DNA from: CAKZSB01 sp964646405
GTDB taxonomy: Bacteria > Pseudomonadota > Gammaproteobacteria > Granulosicoccales > Granulosicoccaceae
Length of the DNA: 51,460 nucleotides
Assembly: GCA_964646405.1 (NCBI GenBank)
Contig: CAZYDV010000005.1
Location: forward strand, 1 to 51,460
Direction: 5' to 3'
Shown: positions 1 through 7,896 of the stretch, one piece after another
How positions within the stretch are numbered: position 1 is the stretch's first letter
Layout: every line of letters starts with the position of its first letter
Notes under the pieces: generated by a model
The model's input: only the letters and a program-made list of their open reading frames with translations
What the model was told of the DNA's origin: nothing
The model's database searches: none
Made by a program: the position numbers and the translations under genes

Positions 1-1
1 G

Positions 2-880
2 TTGTCCGGTGGTGTAGATTCATCCGTGGTGGCAGCGCTGTTGCACCGCGCCGTGGGCAGTCAATTGACCTGTGTATTTGTTGACACCGGTCTGTTGCGC
101 GCCGGTGAATCGGATCAGGTCATGGATACCTTTGGTGATCGATTTGGTGCCAATGTCATTAGAGTCGATGCGCAGCAGGAGTTTATGCAGGCGTTGAATG
201 GTGTGTCCGACCCTGAACTGAAACGCAAGGTAATTGGCGAAAAGTTCATTCGCATCTTCGAGCGCGAGGCACGTCGATTGGGGGAGATTCAATGGCTTGC
301 GCAAGGCACTATCTACCCCGATGTCATCGAGTCTGCAGGCACCCGGTCGGGCAAGGCGCACGTAATCAAGTCCCATCACAATGTGGGTGGTTTGCCGGCC
401 GATATGAATCTCAAATTGATTGAGCCATTGCGCGAATTATTCAAGGACGAGGTGCGGCAGGTGGGGCGCGAGTTAGGCCTGCCAACGGAGCTTGTGGATC
501 GGCATCCATTCCCCGGTCCCGGACTTGCCGTGCGTATTCTTGGTGAGGTCAGTGTCGACGCTGCAGATACACTTCGACACGCTGATCAGATTTTCATCGA
601 GGAATTACGGCGTCACGATTTGTATCACACCGTATCTCAGGCTTTTGCTGTGTTCCTGCCAGTCAAGTCGGTTGGTGTAACTGGTGACGGCAGACGCTAC
701 GCCAACGTAGTGAGCTTGCGTGCAGTAGAGACGACCGATTTTATGACCGCGCGCTGGGCACATTTGCCATACGAATTTCTTGACCTGGTTGCCTGTCGCA
801 TCTGCAACGAGATAACAGAGGTGTCACGCGTGGTCTACGATATCTCTGGCAAACCGCCCGCCACCATCGAGTGGGAGTAA
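2..880 (+). CDS. guaA: GMP synthase (glutamine-hydrolysing), C-terminal part; 5' end outside window
   Basis: GuaA aminates XMP to GMP using glutamine-derived ammonia and ATP, the last step of guanine nucleotide synthesis in the cytosol. Only the ATP-pyrophosphatase and dimerisation domains are present. The window opens inside the PP-loop: the first codons give LSGGVDSS, so the apparent start is not a real start and the glutamine amidotransferase half lies upstream of base 1. Visible marks are IYPDVIES, IKSHHNVGG and HPFPGPGL, and the C-terminus ends in the invariant KPPATIEWE. It matches E. coli GuaA almost throughout and is clearly full length at its 3' end. In many proteobacteria guaB precedes it, which cannot be seen here. 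No T-tailed terminator follows the stop codon. The identification is secure. Confidence 0.97.
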   Translation: MSGGVDSSVVAALLHRAVGSQLTCVFVDTGLLRAGESDQVMDTFGDRFGANVIRVDAQQEFMQALNGVSDPELKRKVIGEKFIRIFEREARRLGEIQWLAQGTIYPDVIESAGTRSGKAHVIKSHHNVGGLPADMNLKLIEPLRELFKDEVRQVGRELGLPTELVDRHPFPGPGLAVRILGEVSVDAADTLRHADQIFIEELRRHDLYHTVSQAFAVFLPVKSVGVTGDGRRYANVVSLRAVETTDFMTARWAHLPYEFLDLVACRICNEITEVSRVVYDISGKPPATIEWE

Positions 881-1216
881 AGACGGGTTGCTCGCGTGGG
901 TAAGCCGTAGTCAAGCGTTCGCGCTCATTGGCGACGTGAACCGCTTTCAAGTTGCGGGTCTAGTTCGTACTATTCACGAAATTAACAATTTCTCGCTTGA
1001 CCCTTTCTCCCGACGAGAATCTCGCACACTTTCCTAAACCAGTCTGCAGTCGATGCGGTTGCGATATTCGCTGCGGAACCAATTGCCTGCGCGATATTCT
1101 CGGCCTTTCATGAAACGTTAGGGCTAACGCTGCCCGTGCAGCGCCAATAATTCATCGCCAGTCCCCTGGCAGTTTTCACCGTTACCTCAGTTCAGCGGTG
1201 ACTATTCCCGCGGAGC
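881..1216. other. Intergenic stretch between guaA and the OmpA-like gene, first part
   Basis: No convincing coding region or RNA gene is seen here. It holds small inverted repeats: a 6-bp stem around 978-992, and two abutting stems at 1117-1143, the second (1128-1143) being CGCTGC-CCGT-GCAGCG. None carries a T-tail, so a role as guaA terminator is only possible. The word GCGATATTC occurs twice, near 1060 and 1091. Confidence 0.4.
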
Positions 1217-1230
1217 TTGATCCTCATCAA
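1217..1230. promoter_or_regulatory. Perfect FNR/Anr-type box upstream of the OmpA-like gene
   Basis: TTGATCCTCATCAA matches the FNR/Anr consensus TTGAT-N4-ATCAA at every defined base. Its centre lies about 47-50 bp upstream of a -10-like TATATA/TATAAC at 1270-1277. The box would therefore sit near -60 from the start site, the usual class I activator position. A CRP-family homologue such as Dnr could use the same site. The flanking bases extend it to CTTGAT/ATCAAG followed by TTTTATT, so it could also be read as a weak terminator stem. Confidence 0.55.
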
Positions 1231-1269
1231 GTTTTATTCCCGAGCTTCTGCAGTTTTGTGCGCATGGTC

Positions 1270-1277
1270 TATATAAC
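1270..1277 (+). promoter_or_regulatory. Candidate -10 region for the OmpA-like gene
   Basis: The overlapping hexamers TATATA and TATAAC lie about 50 bp downstream of the FNR-type box. No good -35 hexamer is found at 16-18 bp; TTCTGC at 18 bp is poor. That is what an activator-dependent promoter would show. Transcription from here would give a leader of about 200 nt. Confidence 0.35.
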
Positions 1278-1343
1278 TGACTGTTGTGTGCAATCGCGGA
1301 ACGTGGTTTGCATATTCCACATGTCTTCATTTTTGCCGATGCT

Positions 1344-1391
1344 GAACTATAAGAACAGAGGCGATCGCTTGCGATTCTGTTCTGATAGTTC
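1344..1391 (+). promoter_or_regulatory. Long hairpin in the leader of the OmpA-like gene
   Basis: Bases 1344-1359 pair with 1376-1391 over 16 positions with a single A/G mismatch (GAACTAT, mismatch, AGAACAGA against TCTGTTCT, mismatch, ATAGTTC). The interior contains GCGATCGC and a short ATCGC/GCGAT stem. No T-run follows, so it is not a canonical terminator. It lies 89 bases before the ATG, in the predicted 5' untranslated region, and could stabilise the message as the ompA leader hairpin does in E. coli, or be a regulatory element. Confidence 0.6.
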
Positions 1392-1480
1392 ATCAAAAGC
1401 GGGTAGAAACGTCCCACTAAGTCATTGATAAATTGACCGAGACGGGCGAAAGCAAACTAACATTACTGGGAAACGAAGAA

Positions 1481-2548
1481 ATGAGACTTAAAAAATCCCT
1501 TGTTGCCACGCTCGTCAGTGCCTTTGTGTGCGTTCCGGCAGCAGCGGAGCAGTCCGGAGAATTCCACAAGAAATTGTACGTCGGTGTCTCGGGCGGTGTA
1601 TCCAAACTTTCGCCTGAAACTGCAGGCACTGCATTCACTGTTGACGAAGAAGACAGTACCGGCAGCAAAGTATTCATCGGTTGGGACTTCCATCCACATT
1701 TCGCACTGGAACTTGGCTACGCGGATCTGGGCGAAGCTGAAATCGGGCCAGCTCAGGCCGGTGAGATCAGCTATGAAGTGACCGAGGCAGGTCTCGTTTA
1801 TCATTTCTACAATTTTGGCGGCTACGATCGTCTGATCAGACGTCGCGGTCTGGGAGCCTTCTGGAAGATTGGCGCCGGCAAGATGGATAACGAAAGTGAG
1901 CTGGATTTCCGCCGTGACAATGACTTCCACGTCACCGCTGGTTTCGGCGTCGAATACGGCACGCCAATCGGGCTTGCAGTGCGCGGTGAAGTCGAAGCGT
2001 ATGACGAAGATGCACTGTACGCATCGCTGGGTCTGTTGTGGCGTCTGGGTCGAGGCGGCAAGGATCTGGGTGCAGCGGCAGCCGCTGCTGCCGGTGGTCT
2101 GATCGCTGGTGCGAACGATGCCGATGGCGATGGCGTTGACAACGATCTTGACGATTGCGCCGACACGCCGAGTGGTGCACCGGTTTCCGCATCCGGCTGT
2201 GCGATGTTCGACGGTACGCTGGATGGCGTGCTTTTCAATACGGGTTCCGACGAACTGACCGATGAGGCGCAGGTCGTTTTGAACGACGCCGCTGATGTGA
2301 TGCTGAAGTACCCCGATGTTGTTGTTGAGGTTCACGCACATACTGACAGCGCTGGCGAGGCAGATTTCAACCTCGATCTGTCCAAGCGACGTGCTCTGTC
2401 AACCGTTCGTTACCTGATGCTGCGAGGTGTTCCGTCCAGCCAGTTGCAGGCTCGCGCCTTCGGTGAGTCCAAGCCGGTCGAAGACAACGGTACTGCCGAA
2501 GGTCGCCAGGCCAACCGGCGTGTGGAGTTCCACGTCATCGAGCAGTAA
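1481..2548 (+). CDS. OmpA-like outer membrane protein (beta-barrel, calcium-type repeat, peptidoglycan-binding domain)
   Basis: A 355-residue envelope protein that would tether the outer membrane to peptidoglycan. The ATG at 1481 is preferred over the upstream in-frame start at 1433 because it begins a clean signal peptide (MRLKKSLVAT, hydrophobic core, VPAAA cleavage region). Residues about 25-200 alternate like an eight-stranded OmpA barrel. An Asp-rich thrombospondin type 3-like segment follows (DADGDGVDNDLDDCADTPSG) with two cysteines that may pair. The C-terminal OmpA domain has FNTGSDELTDEA, HTDSAGEADFNLDLSKRRA and the terminal NRRVEFHV. This three-part layout is that of OprF/OmpA-family porins. 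The long structured leader with an FNR-type box suggests oxygen-linked control, and a strong terminator follows. Family is secure; whether it is a general porin is not known. Confidence 0.92.
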   Translation: MRLKKSLVATLVSAFVCVPAAAEQSGEFHKKLYVGVSGGVSKLSPETAGTAFTVDEEDSTGSKVFIGWDFHPHFALELGYADLGEAEIGPAQAGEISYEVTEAGLVYHFYNFGGYDRLIRRRGLGAFWKIGAGKMDNESELDFRRDNDFHVTAGFGVEYGTPIGLAVRGEVEAYDEDALYASLGLLWRLGRGGKDLGAAAAAAAGGLIAGANDADGDGVDNDLDDCADTPSGAPVSASGCAMFDGTLDGVLFNTGSDELTDEAQVVLNDAADVMLKYPDVVVEVHAHTDSAGEADFNLDLSKRRALSTVRYLMLRGVPSSQLQARAFGESKPVEDNGTAEGRQANRRVEFHVIEQ

Positions 2549-2596
2549 AGGTAACCTGGCGATACTGACAATCCCGTCAGACAATTGCTAAACTCG

Positions 2597-2630
2597 GGCC
2601 GCGGCAAATTGCCGCGGCCTTTTTGGTTTT
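2597..2630 (+). terminator. Rho-independent terminator of the OmpA-like gene
   Basis: A perfect stem GGCCGCGGC/GCCGCGGCC around an AAATT loop is followed by TTTTTGGTTTTT. It lies about 50 bases after the stop codon and just before the next gene. Confidence 0.9.
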
Positions 2631-2645
2631 TGGACTCAAGCAATT

Positions 2646-3143
2646 GTGAACAGGCTATTGAAAGCGAATGTCCTGCAGCGCTCGGCAACCGGCGTCTTTG
2701 TCGCCCTGTTGATCAGCGGTTGCGCCACCACCAGCCAACAGACCGAAAGCGACGTCGTCGCCCAGCGTCTGGAAGCCTACATTACCGATGACGGCAACAT
2801 TCAGCACGACATCTCCAGTCGAGAGGTGGCGGCGCGTTGGCGAGAGTCGGAAGATTTGCGCTCGGCAGGCGACTACAGCGGTGCGCGAGTCAAACTGCAG
2901 CAGGCGATTGAAGCCTCGCCACGCGATCCCGTATTGTGGAGTCGCGCCGCCGAGCTCGAACTTGAGCTGGCAGAGAATCTGCGCGCCGAGAACTACGCCG
3001 CCAAATCCAATTTCCTGACACCGCAGGCCAACCAGGGTCTGCGCTATCGCAACTGGTTGCTGATCGAGCGTGCGCGCGAGGCGAGGGGAGATCTGCTCGG
3101 CGCGCGCGAGGCGCAGATTGAAGCGCGCAAGTACAACCAGTAG
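2646..3143 (+). CDS. Small TPR-type lipoprotein of unknown function
   Basis: A 165-residue predicted lipoprotein. The GTG at 2646 is followed by a basic N-terminus, a hydrophobic stretch (GVFVALLIS) and a lipobox ending in SGC, so the cysteine would be acylated. The mature part is helical, with a TPR-like repeat (DYSGARVKLQQAIEASPRDP, then helices rich in E, A and R). It starts right after the terminator of the OmpA-like gene and ends 9 bases before the helicase gene, so it probably shares the helicase and tsaB transcript. No Shine-Dalgarno sequence is clear before the GTG. I recognise no specific family; a protein-protein interaction role at the envelope is inferred only from the fold. Confidence 0.75.
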   Translation: MNRLLKANVLQRSATGVFVALLISGCATTSQQTESDVVAQRLEAYITDDGNIQHDISSREVAARWRESEDLRSAGDYSGARVKLQQAIEASPRDPVLWSRAAELELELAENLRAENYAAKSNFLTPQANQGLRYRNWLLIERAREARGDLLGAREAQIEARKYNQ

Positions 3144-3152
3144 CGTTACTGG

Positions 3153-5096
3153 TTGGCCAGCCACTCCGATCGCGTCGCCGAACTACTGGGTGACGACGGT
3201 CCCTTTGCCGAGATAAAACCGGGCTTTCGGGCGCGTGCCGGTCAGCAGGCGCTGGCCGTCGCAATTGACGAGTGTATCCGCGCCGAAGACTTGCTGATTG
3301 GCGAGGCCGGTACCGGCGTTGGAAAAACTTTTGCCTATCTGGTGCCGGTGATCTGCAGCGGCAAGCGAACCATTATCTCAACGGGCACGCGGCACCTGCA
3401 GGATCAGTTGTTCCACAACGATTTGCCCGCCGTGCGACGTGCCCTCAGACTAAATCCCAGAGTCGCCCTGCTCAAGGGCAGAGCTAACTACCTGTGCCGC
3501 AGTCGGCTGGAAAAATCCGTTCACAACCCGGCGCTGCGCGAACCCAAACTGGCGGCTCAGTTGCAGGCCATACGGATCTGGGCATCGCAGACCACGACAG
3601 GCGATATTGCGGAGGTGCTGGATGTTCCCGAGACGTCGCCCGTCTGGCAGTACGTGACCTCGCACGATGACTATTGCGCCGATCACGAACCCAGCGAAAT
3701 GGGGGGATGTTTCGTACTGCATGCGCGCAAAAGGGCAATGGACGCCACGCTCGTCGTGGTCAACCATCACCTTTTCTGCGCCGATCTGGCACTCAAAGAA
3801 GGTGATTTTGGCGAATTACTGCCGGAGGCTGAAGTGGTGGTGATCGACGAGGCCCACCAACTGGCCGATACGGCGGCGTTGTTCTTTGGCCGCAGGCTCA
3901 GCAGTCGGCAGGTGTTCGATCTGGCGCGCGATAGTTTGTCAGAGCATCTGTCCGAAGCCCCCGAGATGGTCGAAATTCGTCAGCGATCCGATGCGTTGGA
4001 GAAGGCTGCACGCGACTTTCGACTCTCACTCGGGATCAACCAGCGCCGCGACGCCTGGGCGCTGGTGGAGTCAGATACTCGCGTCAATGCGGCGATCGAG
4101 GACATGCGTACTGCGCTGGAACTGCTCTTCGAGCCGCTGGAAGTCAGCGCCGTGCGAGGCAAAGGGCTTGAGAGCTGCCGGCGCCGTTGTTTAGAGCAAC
4201 TGGAATGTCTGGAAGCTTTTACCGACCACCGCGACGAGCGCTACGTCCATTGGTTTGAGACTTTTCGCACCGGCTTCAGCCTCAACCTGACGCCGCAAAA
4301 CGTCGCTGAATCGTTCGCCGCGGCACTCGGCCAGCTAGGATCATCGTGGGTGTTCACGTCGGCTACGCTGTCGGTCGGTGGCTCATTCGATCACTTTCGC
4401 GCGCAACTCGGATTGACGGATGCCGGTGAGATTCAGGTCGATAGTCCTTTTGATTATCGCAAGAACGCGATGCTTTACCTGCCGGCCGATATGCCATCAC
4501 CTCAGGAGCCGGCTTACGATCACGCGGTGCTGGAGGTTGCCAATCACGTTATTGCCGCGGGTGGGGGGCGCTGTTTCGTGCTGTTCACCAGTCATCGCGC
4601 ATTAGAGCAGGCCGCCCACGAATTGCGCCAGACTTGTCGCTATCCGGTGCTGGTGCAGGGACAGATGCCCAAGCGCGAACTGGTCGATGCATTTCAGTCG
4701 ATGGGCAATGCGGTATTGCTGGGTACGGCAAGCTTCTGGGAAGGGGTGGATGTGCGCGGCGAGGCATTATCGAGCGTGATCATCGACAGGTTGCCATTCG
4801 CATCCCCGGGCGACCCCGTGTTACAGGCGCGCATCCAGAACATGAAAAACAACGGCAAAAATGCCTTTGTCGAGTATCAGTTGCCGATGGCGGTGTTGAT
4901 GCTCAAGCAGGGCGTTGGCCGCTTGATCCGCGATGTGACGGACCGCGGGGTGCTGACGATATGCGATCCACGCCTGCAGACCAAAAGTTACGGCCGCACG
5001 TTTCTGGATAGTCTGCCGTCGATGCGCACGGTGCAGCGCGTCGAGAGCGTCAATCGGTTTTTCGACGTGGTGGCCGACGACGAGGTACCACTGTGA
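3153..5096 (+). CDS. yoaA: ATP-dependent helicase, DinG/YoaA (XPD-like) family
   Basis: A 647-residue superfamily 2 helicase of the XPD/DinG type, which unwinds DNA 5'-3' and in E. coli (YoaA) works with the HolC clamp-loader subunit in damage tolerance. Walker A is GEAGTGVGKT (residues 50-59) and the DEAH box is at 232-235. C-terminal motifs include TSATLSVGGSF, GTASFWEGVDVRG and the arginine-finger region KQGVGRLIRD. The iron-sulphur region has cysteines at about 115, 175 and 186, but the third of the four usual ligands is absent: CADHEPSEMGGC stands where relatives have a C-x4-C-x5-C pattern. The start is TTG at 3153, nine bases after the lipoprotein stop. The stop overlaps tsaB by four bases (GTGA), so the two are translationally coupled. 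Confidence 0.9.
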   Translation: MASHSDRVAELLGDDGPFAEIKPGFRARAGQQALAVAIDECIRAEDLLIGEAGTGVGKTFAYLVPVICSGKRTIISTGTRHLQDQLFHNDLPAVRRALRLNPRVALLKGRANYLCRSRLEKSVHNPALREPKLAAQLQAIRIWASQTTTGDIAEVLDVPETSPVWQYVTSHDDYCADHEPSEMGGCFVLHARKRAMDATLVVVNHHLFCADLALKEGDFGELLPEAEVVVIDEAHQLADTAALFFGRRLSSRQVFDLARDSLSEHLSEAPEMVEIRQRSDALEKAARDFRLSLGINQRRDAWALVESDTRVNAAIEDMRTALELLFEPLEVSAVRGKGLESCRRRCLEQLECLEAFTDHRDERYVHWFETFRTGFSLNLTPQNVAESFAAALGQLGSSWVFTSATLSVGGSFDHFRAQLGLTDAGEIQVDSPFDYRKNAMLYLPADMPSPQEPAYDHAVLEVANHVIAAGGGRCFVLFTSHRALEQAAHELRQTCRYPVLVQGQMPKRELVDAFQSMGNAVLLGTASFWEGVDVRGEALSSVIIDRLPFASPGDPVLQARIQNMKNNGKNAFVEYQLPMAVLMLKQGVGRLIRDVTDRGVLTICDPRLQTKSYGRTFLDSLPSMRTVQRVESVNRFFDVVADDEVPL

Positions 5097-5794
5097 ATCT
5101 ACTCGCGATCGATACCGCCACCGAAGCCTGTTCTGTGGCACTGCAGTGCGATGGGCAAATCCGGTTTCGCGATTCGATCGAGCCGCGCGCTCACGCCCGC
5201 GTGTTGTTGCCGATGATCGATGAACTGATGGCCGAAGCGGGCATCGCACCGGCTGACCTGACCGCCGTGGCGTTTGGCCGCGGACCGGGCAGCTTCACCG
5301 GTGTGAGAATCGCTACGGCCGCCGCGCAGGCCGTAGCCTTTGGTGTCGATATTCCGGCGGTTCCGGTTTCGTCGCTGGCGCTTGTCGCCCAGCAGGCTGC
5401 GCGTGTGCATGCGGTCGAGTCCGCCGCGGTAGCGATGGATGCGCGGATGGGCGAGGTCTACTGGGGCTGTTATCGCATCGACCGCGCTGGCCTGATGCAA
5501 TTGCAAGGCGATGAACAAGTGCTGCCCCCCGAGGCCATCGCACTGCCCGATGAGCAGCCGTGGACGGCGGTTGGAACCGGCTGGCAGGTTTATGCCGACG
5601 CGCTATCAAAGGCTGCACCAGGCACAACCGGCGATCCTGTCGTGACACTCCCGCACGCTCAGGATATGCTGCCACTGGCGATGCATGGACTGCGTGATGG
5701 TCAGGCGGTACCTGCCGAACAGGCGCTGCCGGTTTACCTTCGCAACCACGTCGCCCTGACCGAAGCCGAGCGAGGCATCACCACGCGCGAATAG
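5093..5794 (+). CDS. tsaB: tRNA threonylcarbamoyladenosine biosynthesis protein TsaB
   Basis: TsaB (YeaZ) is an ASKHA-fold scaffold that pairs with TsaD and, with TsaE, transfers threonylcarbamoyl to A37 of ANN-decoding tRNAs. The 233 residues begin MNLLAIDTATEACSVAL, the phosphate-1-like loop of the fold, and contain the family signature GRGPGSFTGVRIA and then PVSSLALVAQQA. Length is normal for the family. The GTG start overlaps the helicase stop by four bases (GTGA). The partner tsaE lies at 43.3 kb in this window; tsaD is not present. The usual downstream neighbour rimI is absent and is replaced after about 50 bases by a dioxygenase-like gene. Confidence 0.95.
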   Translation: MNLLAIDTATEACSVALQCDGQIRFRDSIEPRAHARVLLPMIDELMAEAGIAPADLTAVAFGRGPGSFTGVRIATAAAQAVAFGVDIPAVPVSSLALVAQQAARVHAVESAAVAMDARMGEVYWGCYRIDRAGLMQLQGDEQVLPPEAIALPDEQPWTAVGTGWQVYADALSKAAPGTTGDPVVTLPHAQDMLPLAMHGLRDGQAVPAEQALPVYLRNHVALTEAERGITTRE

Positions 5795-5846
5795 AGCTGC
5801 GCGCGAGCCTGGTTCGGTATCGCCTGACAGCTCGTGGAGAACACCC

Positions 5847-6665
5847 GTGGCCACAGACCCCTGCGCAGAACTGCCCCAAGATGTGATTGACGATTTTGCC
5901 CGCGATGGCGTGGTGGTGCTGCGCGGTGTGTTTGCCGATTGGGTCGAACGTTTGCAGCGGGGCGTGGATGAAAATCTGCAATCGCCGGGCGACTATGGAC
6001 GCGTGTATACCGCGGGCGATGACAGTGGCCACTTTTTCGGCGACTACTGCAATTGGCAGCGTATTGGCGCCTACCGCGACTTTTTCTTTTCATCCGACGC
6101 AGGCGCCATCGCCGCCAGCTTGCTGAACTCGGATTCTGTCCGGATCTTTCACGAGCATGTGCTGGTGAAGGAGCCCGGCACTGCGAAAAAGACACCCTGG
6201 CATCATGATCAGCCCTACTACTGTGTCGAGGGAGAGAAGCTGTGCAGCTTGTGGATACCGCTGGACCCGGTGGATAAATCCGTTTGTCCCGAGTTCATTG
6301 CAGGCTCGCACCGCTGGAACAAGACATTCATTCCCACCAAATTCTCGGGTGTGTCGTACGAGCGCGATGGCGAACTACACGCCATGCCGGATATCGACGC
6401 CGATCGCGAGCGCTATGATATTCGCGCCTGGGATCTGCAACCTGGCGACTGCATCGCCTTTCATTTTCTAACCGTACATGGTGCGCCCGAGAATTTATCG
6501 AATAATCGGCGACGCGCATTTTCGGCGCGCCTGCTTGGCGACGATGCGACCTATGTGATTCAGGCCGGCGAGATGTCGCCGCCGTTTCCGGGCCTGGAAA
6601 AACGGCTAACACCCGGCGCACCGATGGATGCCGAAGAGTTTCCAGTGATTCACCGGGCCGAATGA
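5847..6665 (+). CDS. Phytanoyl-CoA dioxygenase (PhyH) family protein
   Basis: A 272-residue Fe(II)/2-oxoglutarate-dependent oxygenase of the PhyH family. The iron triad is visible: HHD at 119-121 (in TPWHHDQPYY) and His211 (in FLTVHGAPEN), with Arg228 in FSARLLGDD as the likely 2-oxoglutarate carboxylate anchor. The start is GTG at 5847, with GGAGA about ten bases upstream. The family hydroxylates very varied small molecules, so the substrate cannot be read from sequence; ectoine hydroxylase is related, but no ectoine genes are near. The gene lies 108 bases before a TAXI-TRAP uptake system on the same strand, which allows a link to catabolism of an imported acid, but co-transcription is not shown. 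Confidence 0.85.
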   Translation: MATDPCAELPQDVIDDFARDGVVVLRGVFADWVERLQRGVDENLQSPGDYGRVYTAGDDSGHFFGDYCNWQRIGAYRDFFFSSDAGAIAASLLNSDSVRIFHEHVLVKEPGTAKKTPWHHDQPYYCVEGEKLCSLWIPLDPVDKSVCPEFIAGSHRWNKTFIPTKFSGVSYERDGELHAMPDIDADRERYDIRAWDLQPGDCIAFHFLTVHGAPENLSNNRRRAFSARLLGDDATYVIQAGEMSPPFPGLEKRLTPGAPMDAEEFPVIHRAE

Positions 6666-6773
6666 AAGGCGTAATTCGAGCAACTTTGTCTTACTGAACG
6701 GATATACTGAGCAGGGAACCGGTTGCGTGCCGGTGCAGACTTGTATTGAAAAAACAATCGAGGGCAAATTGAT

Positions 6774-7736
6774 ATGAAAAAGCTGACTACCGTTGCAGCG
6801 ACGTTGCTGGGGTTGGGTGCAATGGGCATCGCAGGCGCTGCTGAGCAACAGTTTGTGTCCATTGGCACAGGCGGTGTAACAGGCGTTTACTATCCAACAG
6901 GCGGTGCAATCTGTCGACTGGTCAACAAGGACCGCAAAGAGCATGGCATTCGTTGCTCTGCCGAATCGACTGGCGGTTCGATCTACAACATCAACACCAT
7001 TCGCGGTGGCGAGCTGGAATTTGGCGTGGCGCAATCCGACTGGCAGCACCATGCGTTCAACGGTACTTCCAAATTTGAAGATCAGGGTAAATTCGACAAA
7101 CTGCGCGCCGTCTTTTCTGTGCACCCTGAGCCCGTCACCGTCGTCGCCCGCGCTGATGCCGGCATAAAAAACATCTCTGATGTCAAAGGCAAACGCATGA
7201 ACATCGGTAATCCTGGTTCCGGTACGCGCGGTACCTGGGAAGTCATGGAAGCGGCGATGGGCTGGGAGCGCTCTGACCTTAAACTGGCCGCCGAGATGAA
7301 ATCAGCTGAAACCGGCCAGGCAATGTGTGACGGCAAGATCGACGCCTACTTCTGGCTGGTGGGGCATCCGTCCGCGCTGACTCAGGAATCACTGGCCACC
7401 TGCGATTCGCATCTGGTCAACGTGACCGGCGAGGCAATCGACAAACTGATCGCCGATAATCCGTACTACCGAAGCGCGAGCATCCCCGCTGGCATGTACA
7501 ACAACGACAGCGACATCAGTACGTTTGGTGTGGGGGCAACGTTTGTATCCAGTGCCGATGTGCCGGAAGAAGTCGTCTACGTGGTCGTCAAGGCAGTGTT
7601 CGATAACTTCGATGGCTTCAAAAAGCTGCATCCGGCCTTTGCCAACCTGAAGGAAGAGGAAATGATCAGCGATTCGCTGTCAGCGCCGCTTCACGACGGT
7701 GCTGTCAAGTACTACAAGGAACGCGGCTGGATGTAA
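6774..7736 (+). CDS. TRAP transporter solute-binding protein, TAXI family
   Basis: A 320-residue periplasmic receptor of the TAXI (TRAP-associated extracytoplasmic immunogenic) type. It has a signal peptide (MKKLTTVAATLLGLG, cleavage likely after GAA at residue 23) and the family's opening SIGTGGVTGVYYPTGGAICR, followed by ESTGGSIYNINTI and VAQSDWQHHA. It would capture a ligand, usually a carboxylate such as glutamate or another organic acid, and hand it to the fused permease encoded next. AGGG lies about ten bases before the ATG. The 160-base gap to the permease holds two strong hairpins, consistent with uneven expression of receptor over permease. The ligand is unknown. Confidence 0.93.
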   Translation: MKKLTTVAATLLGLGAMGIAGAAEQQFVSIGTGGVTGVYYPTGGAICRLVNKDRKEHGIRCSAESTGGSIYNINTIRGGELEFGVAQSDWQHHAFNGTSKFEDQGKFDKLRAVFSVHPEPVTVVARADAGIKNISDVKGKRMNIGNPGSGTRGTWEVMEAAMGWERSDLKLAAEMKSAETGQAMCDGKIDAYFWLVGHPSALTQESLATCDSHLVNVTGEAIDKLIADNPYYRSASIPAGMYNNDSDISTFGVGATFVSSADVPEEVVYVVVKAVFDNFDGFKKLHPAFANLKEEEMISDSLSAPLHDGAVKYYKERGWM

Positions 7737-7752
7737 TCTGCGGTTGTAATTG

Positions 7753-7776
7753 CTGCCCCACCCTTTTGTGGGGCAG
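7753..7776 (+). promoter_or_regulatory. Intercistronic hairpin between TAXI receptor and TRAP permease genes
   Basis: A perfect 9-bp stem CTGCCCCAC/GTGGGGCAG surrounds a CCTTTT loop, 17 bases after the receptor stop codon. No T-run follows. It may act as a 3' stabiliser of the receptor mRNA or a partial terminator. Confidence 0.6.
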
Positions 7777-7815
7777 TGCCGGGCCACGGTAACGTTGTCG
7801 CTGTGGCTTCGGTCG

Positions 7816-7836
7816 GGCACCCGGGTTTCGGGTGCC
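7816..7836 (+). promoter_or_regulatory. Second intercistronic hairpin before the TRAP permease
   Basis: An 8-bp stem GGCACCCG/CGGGTGCC with a GGTTT loop, 39 bases after the first hairpin and about 60 bases before the permease start. No T-tail follows. Confidence 0.5.
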
Positions 7837-7896
7837 GGCTGACCTTCTCCGAGCGTCGGCCCACGAAGATGCGTTGGATACCAGAGGATCGCTGCA

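Noticed and set aside
1198..1428. A 76-residue reading frame in the leader of the OmpA-like gene
   Set aside because: It runs across the FNR-type box, the candidate -10 and the long hairpin, has no ribosome site, and its protein has no domain-like pattern.
1463..2341. A 292-residue reading frame opposite the OmpA-like gene
   Set aside because: It is an antisense shadow of a clearly assigned OmpA-family gene, with a composition typical of reversed codons.
6686..6708. TTGTCT and TATACT before the TAXI receptor gene as a promoter
   Set aside because: The spacing is only 11 bp, too short for a sigma70 pair. TATACT alone may be a -10, but no suitable -35 was found.
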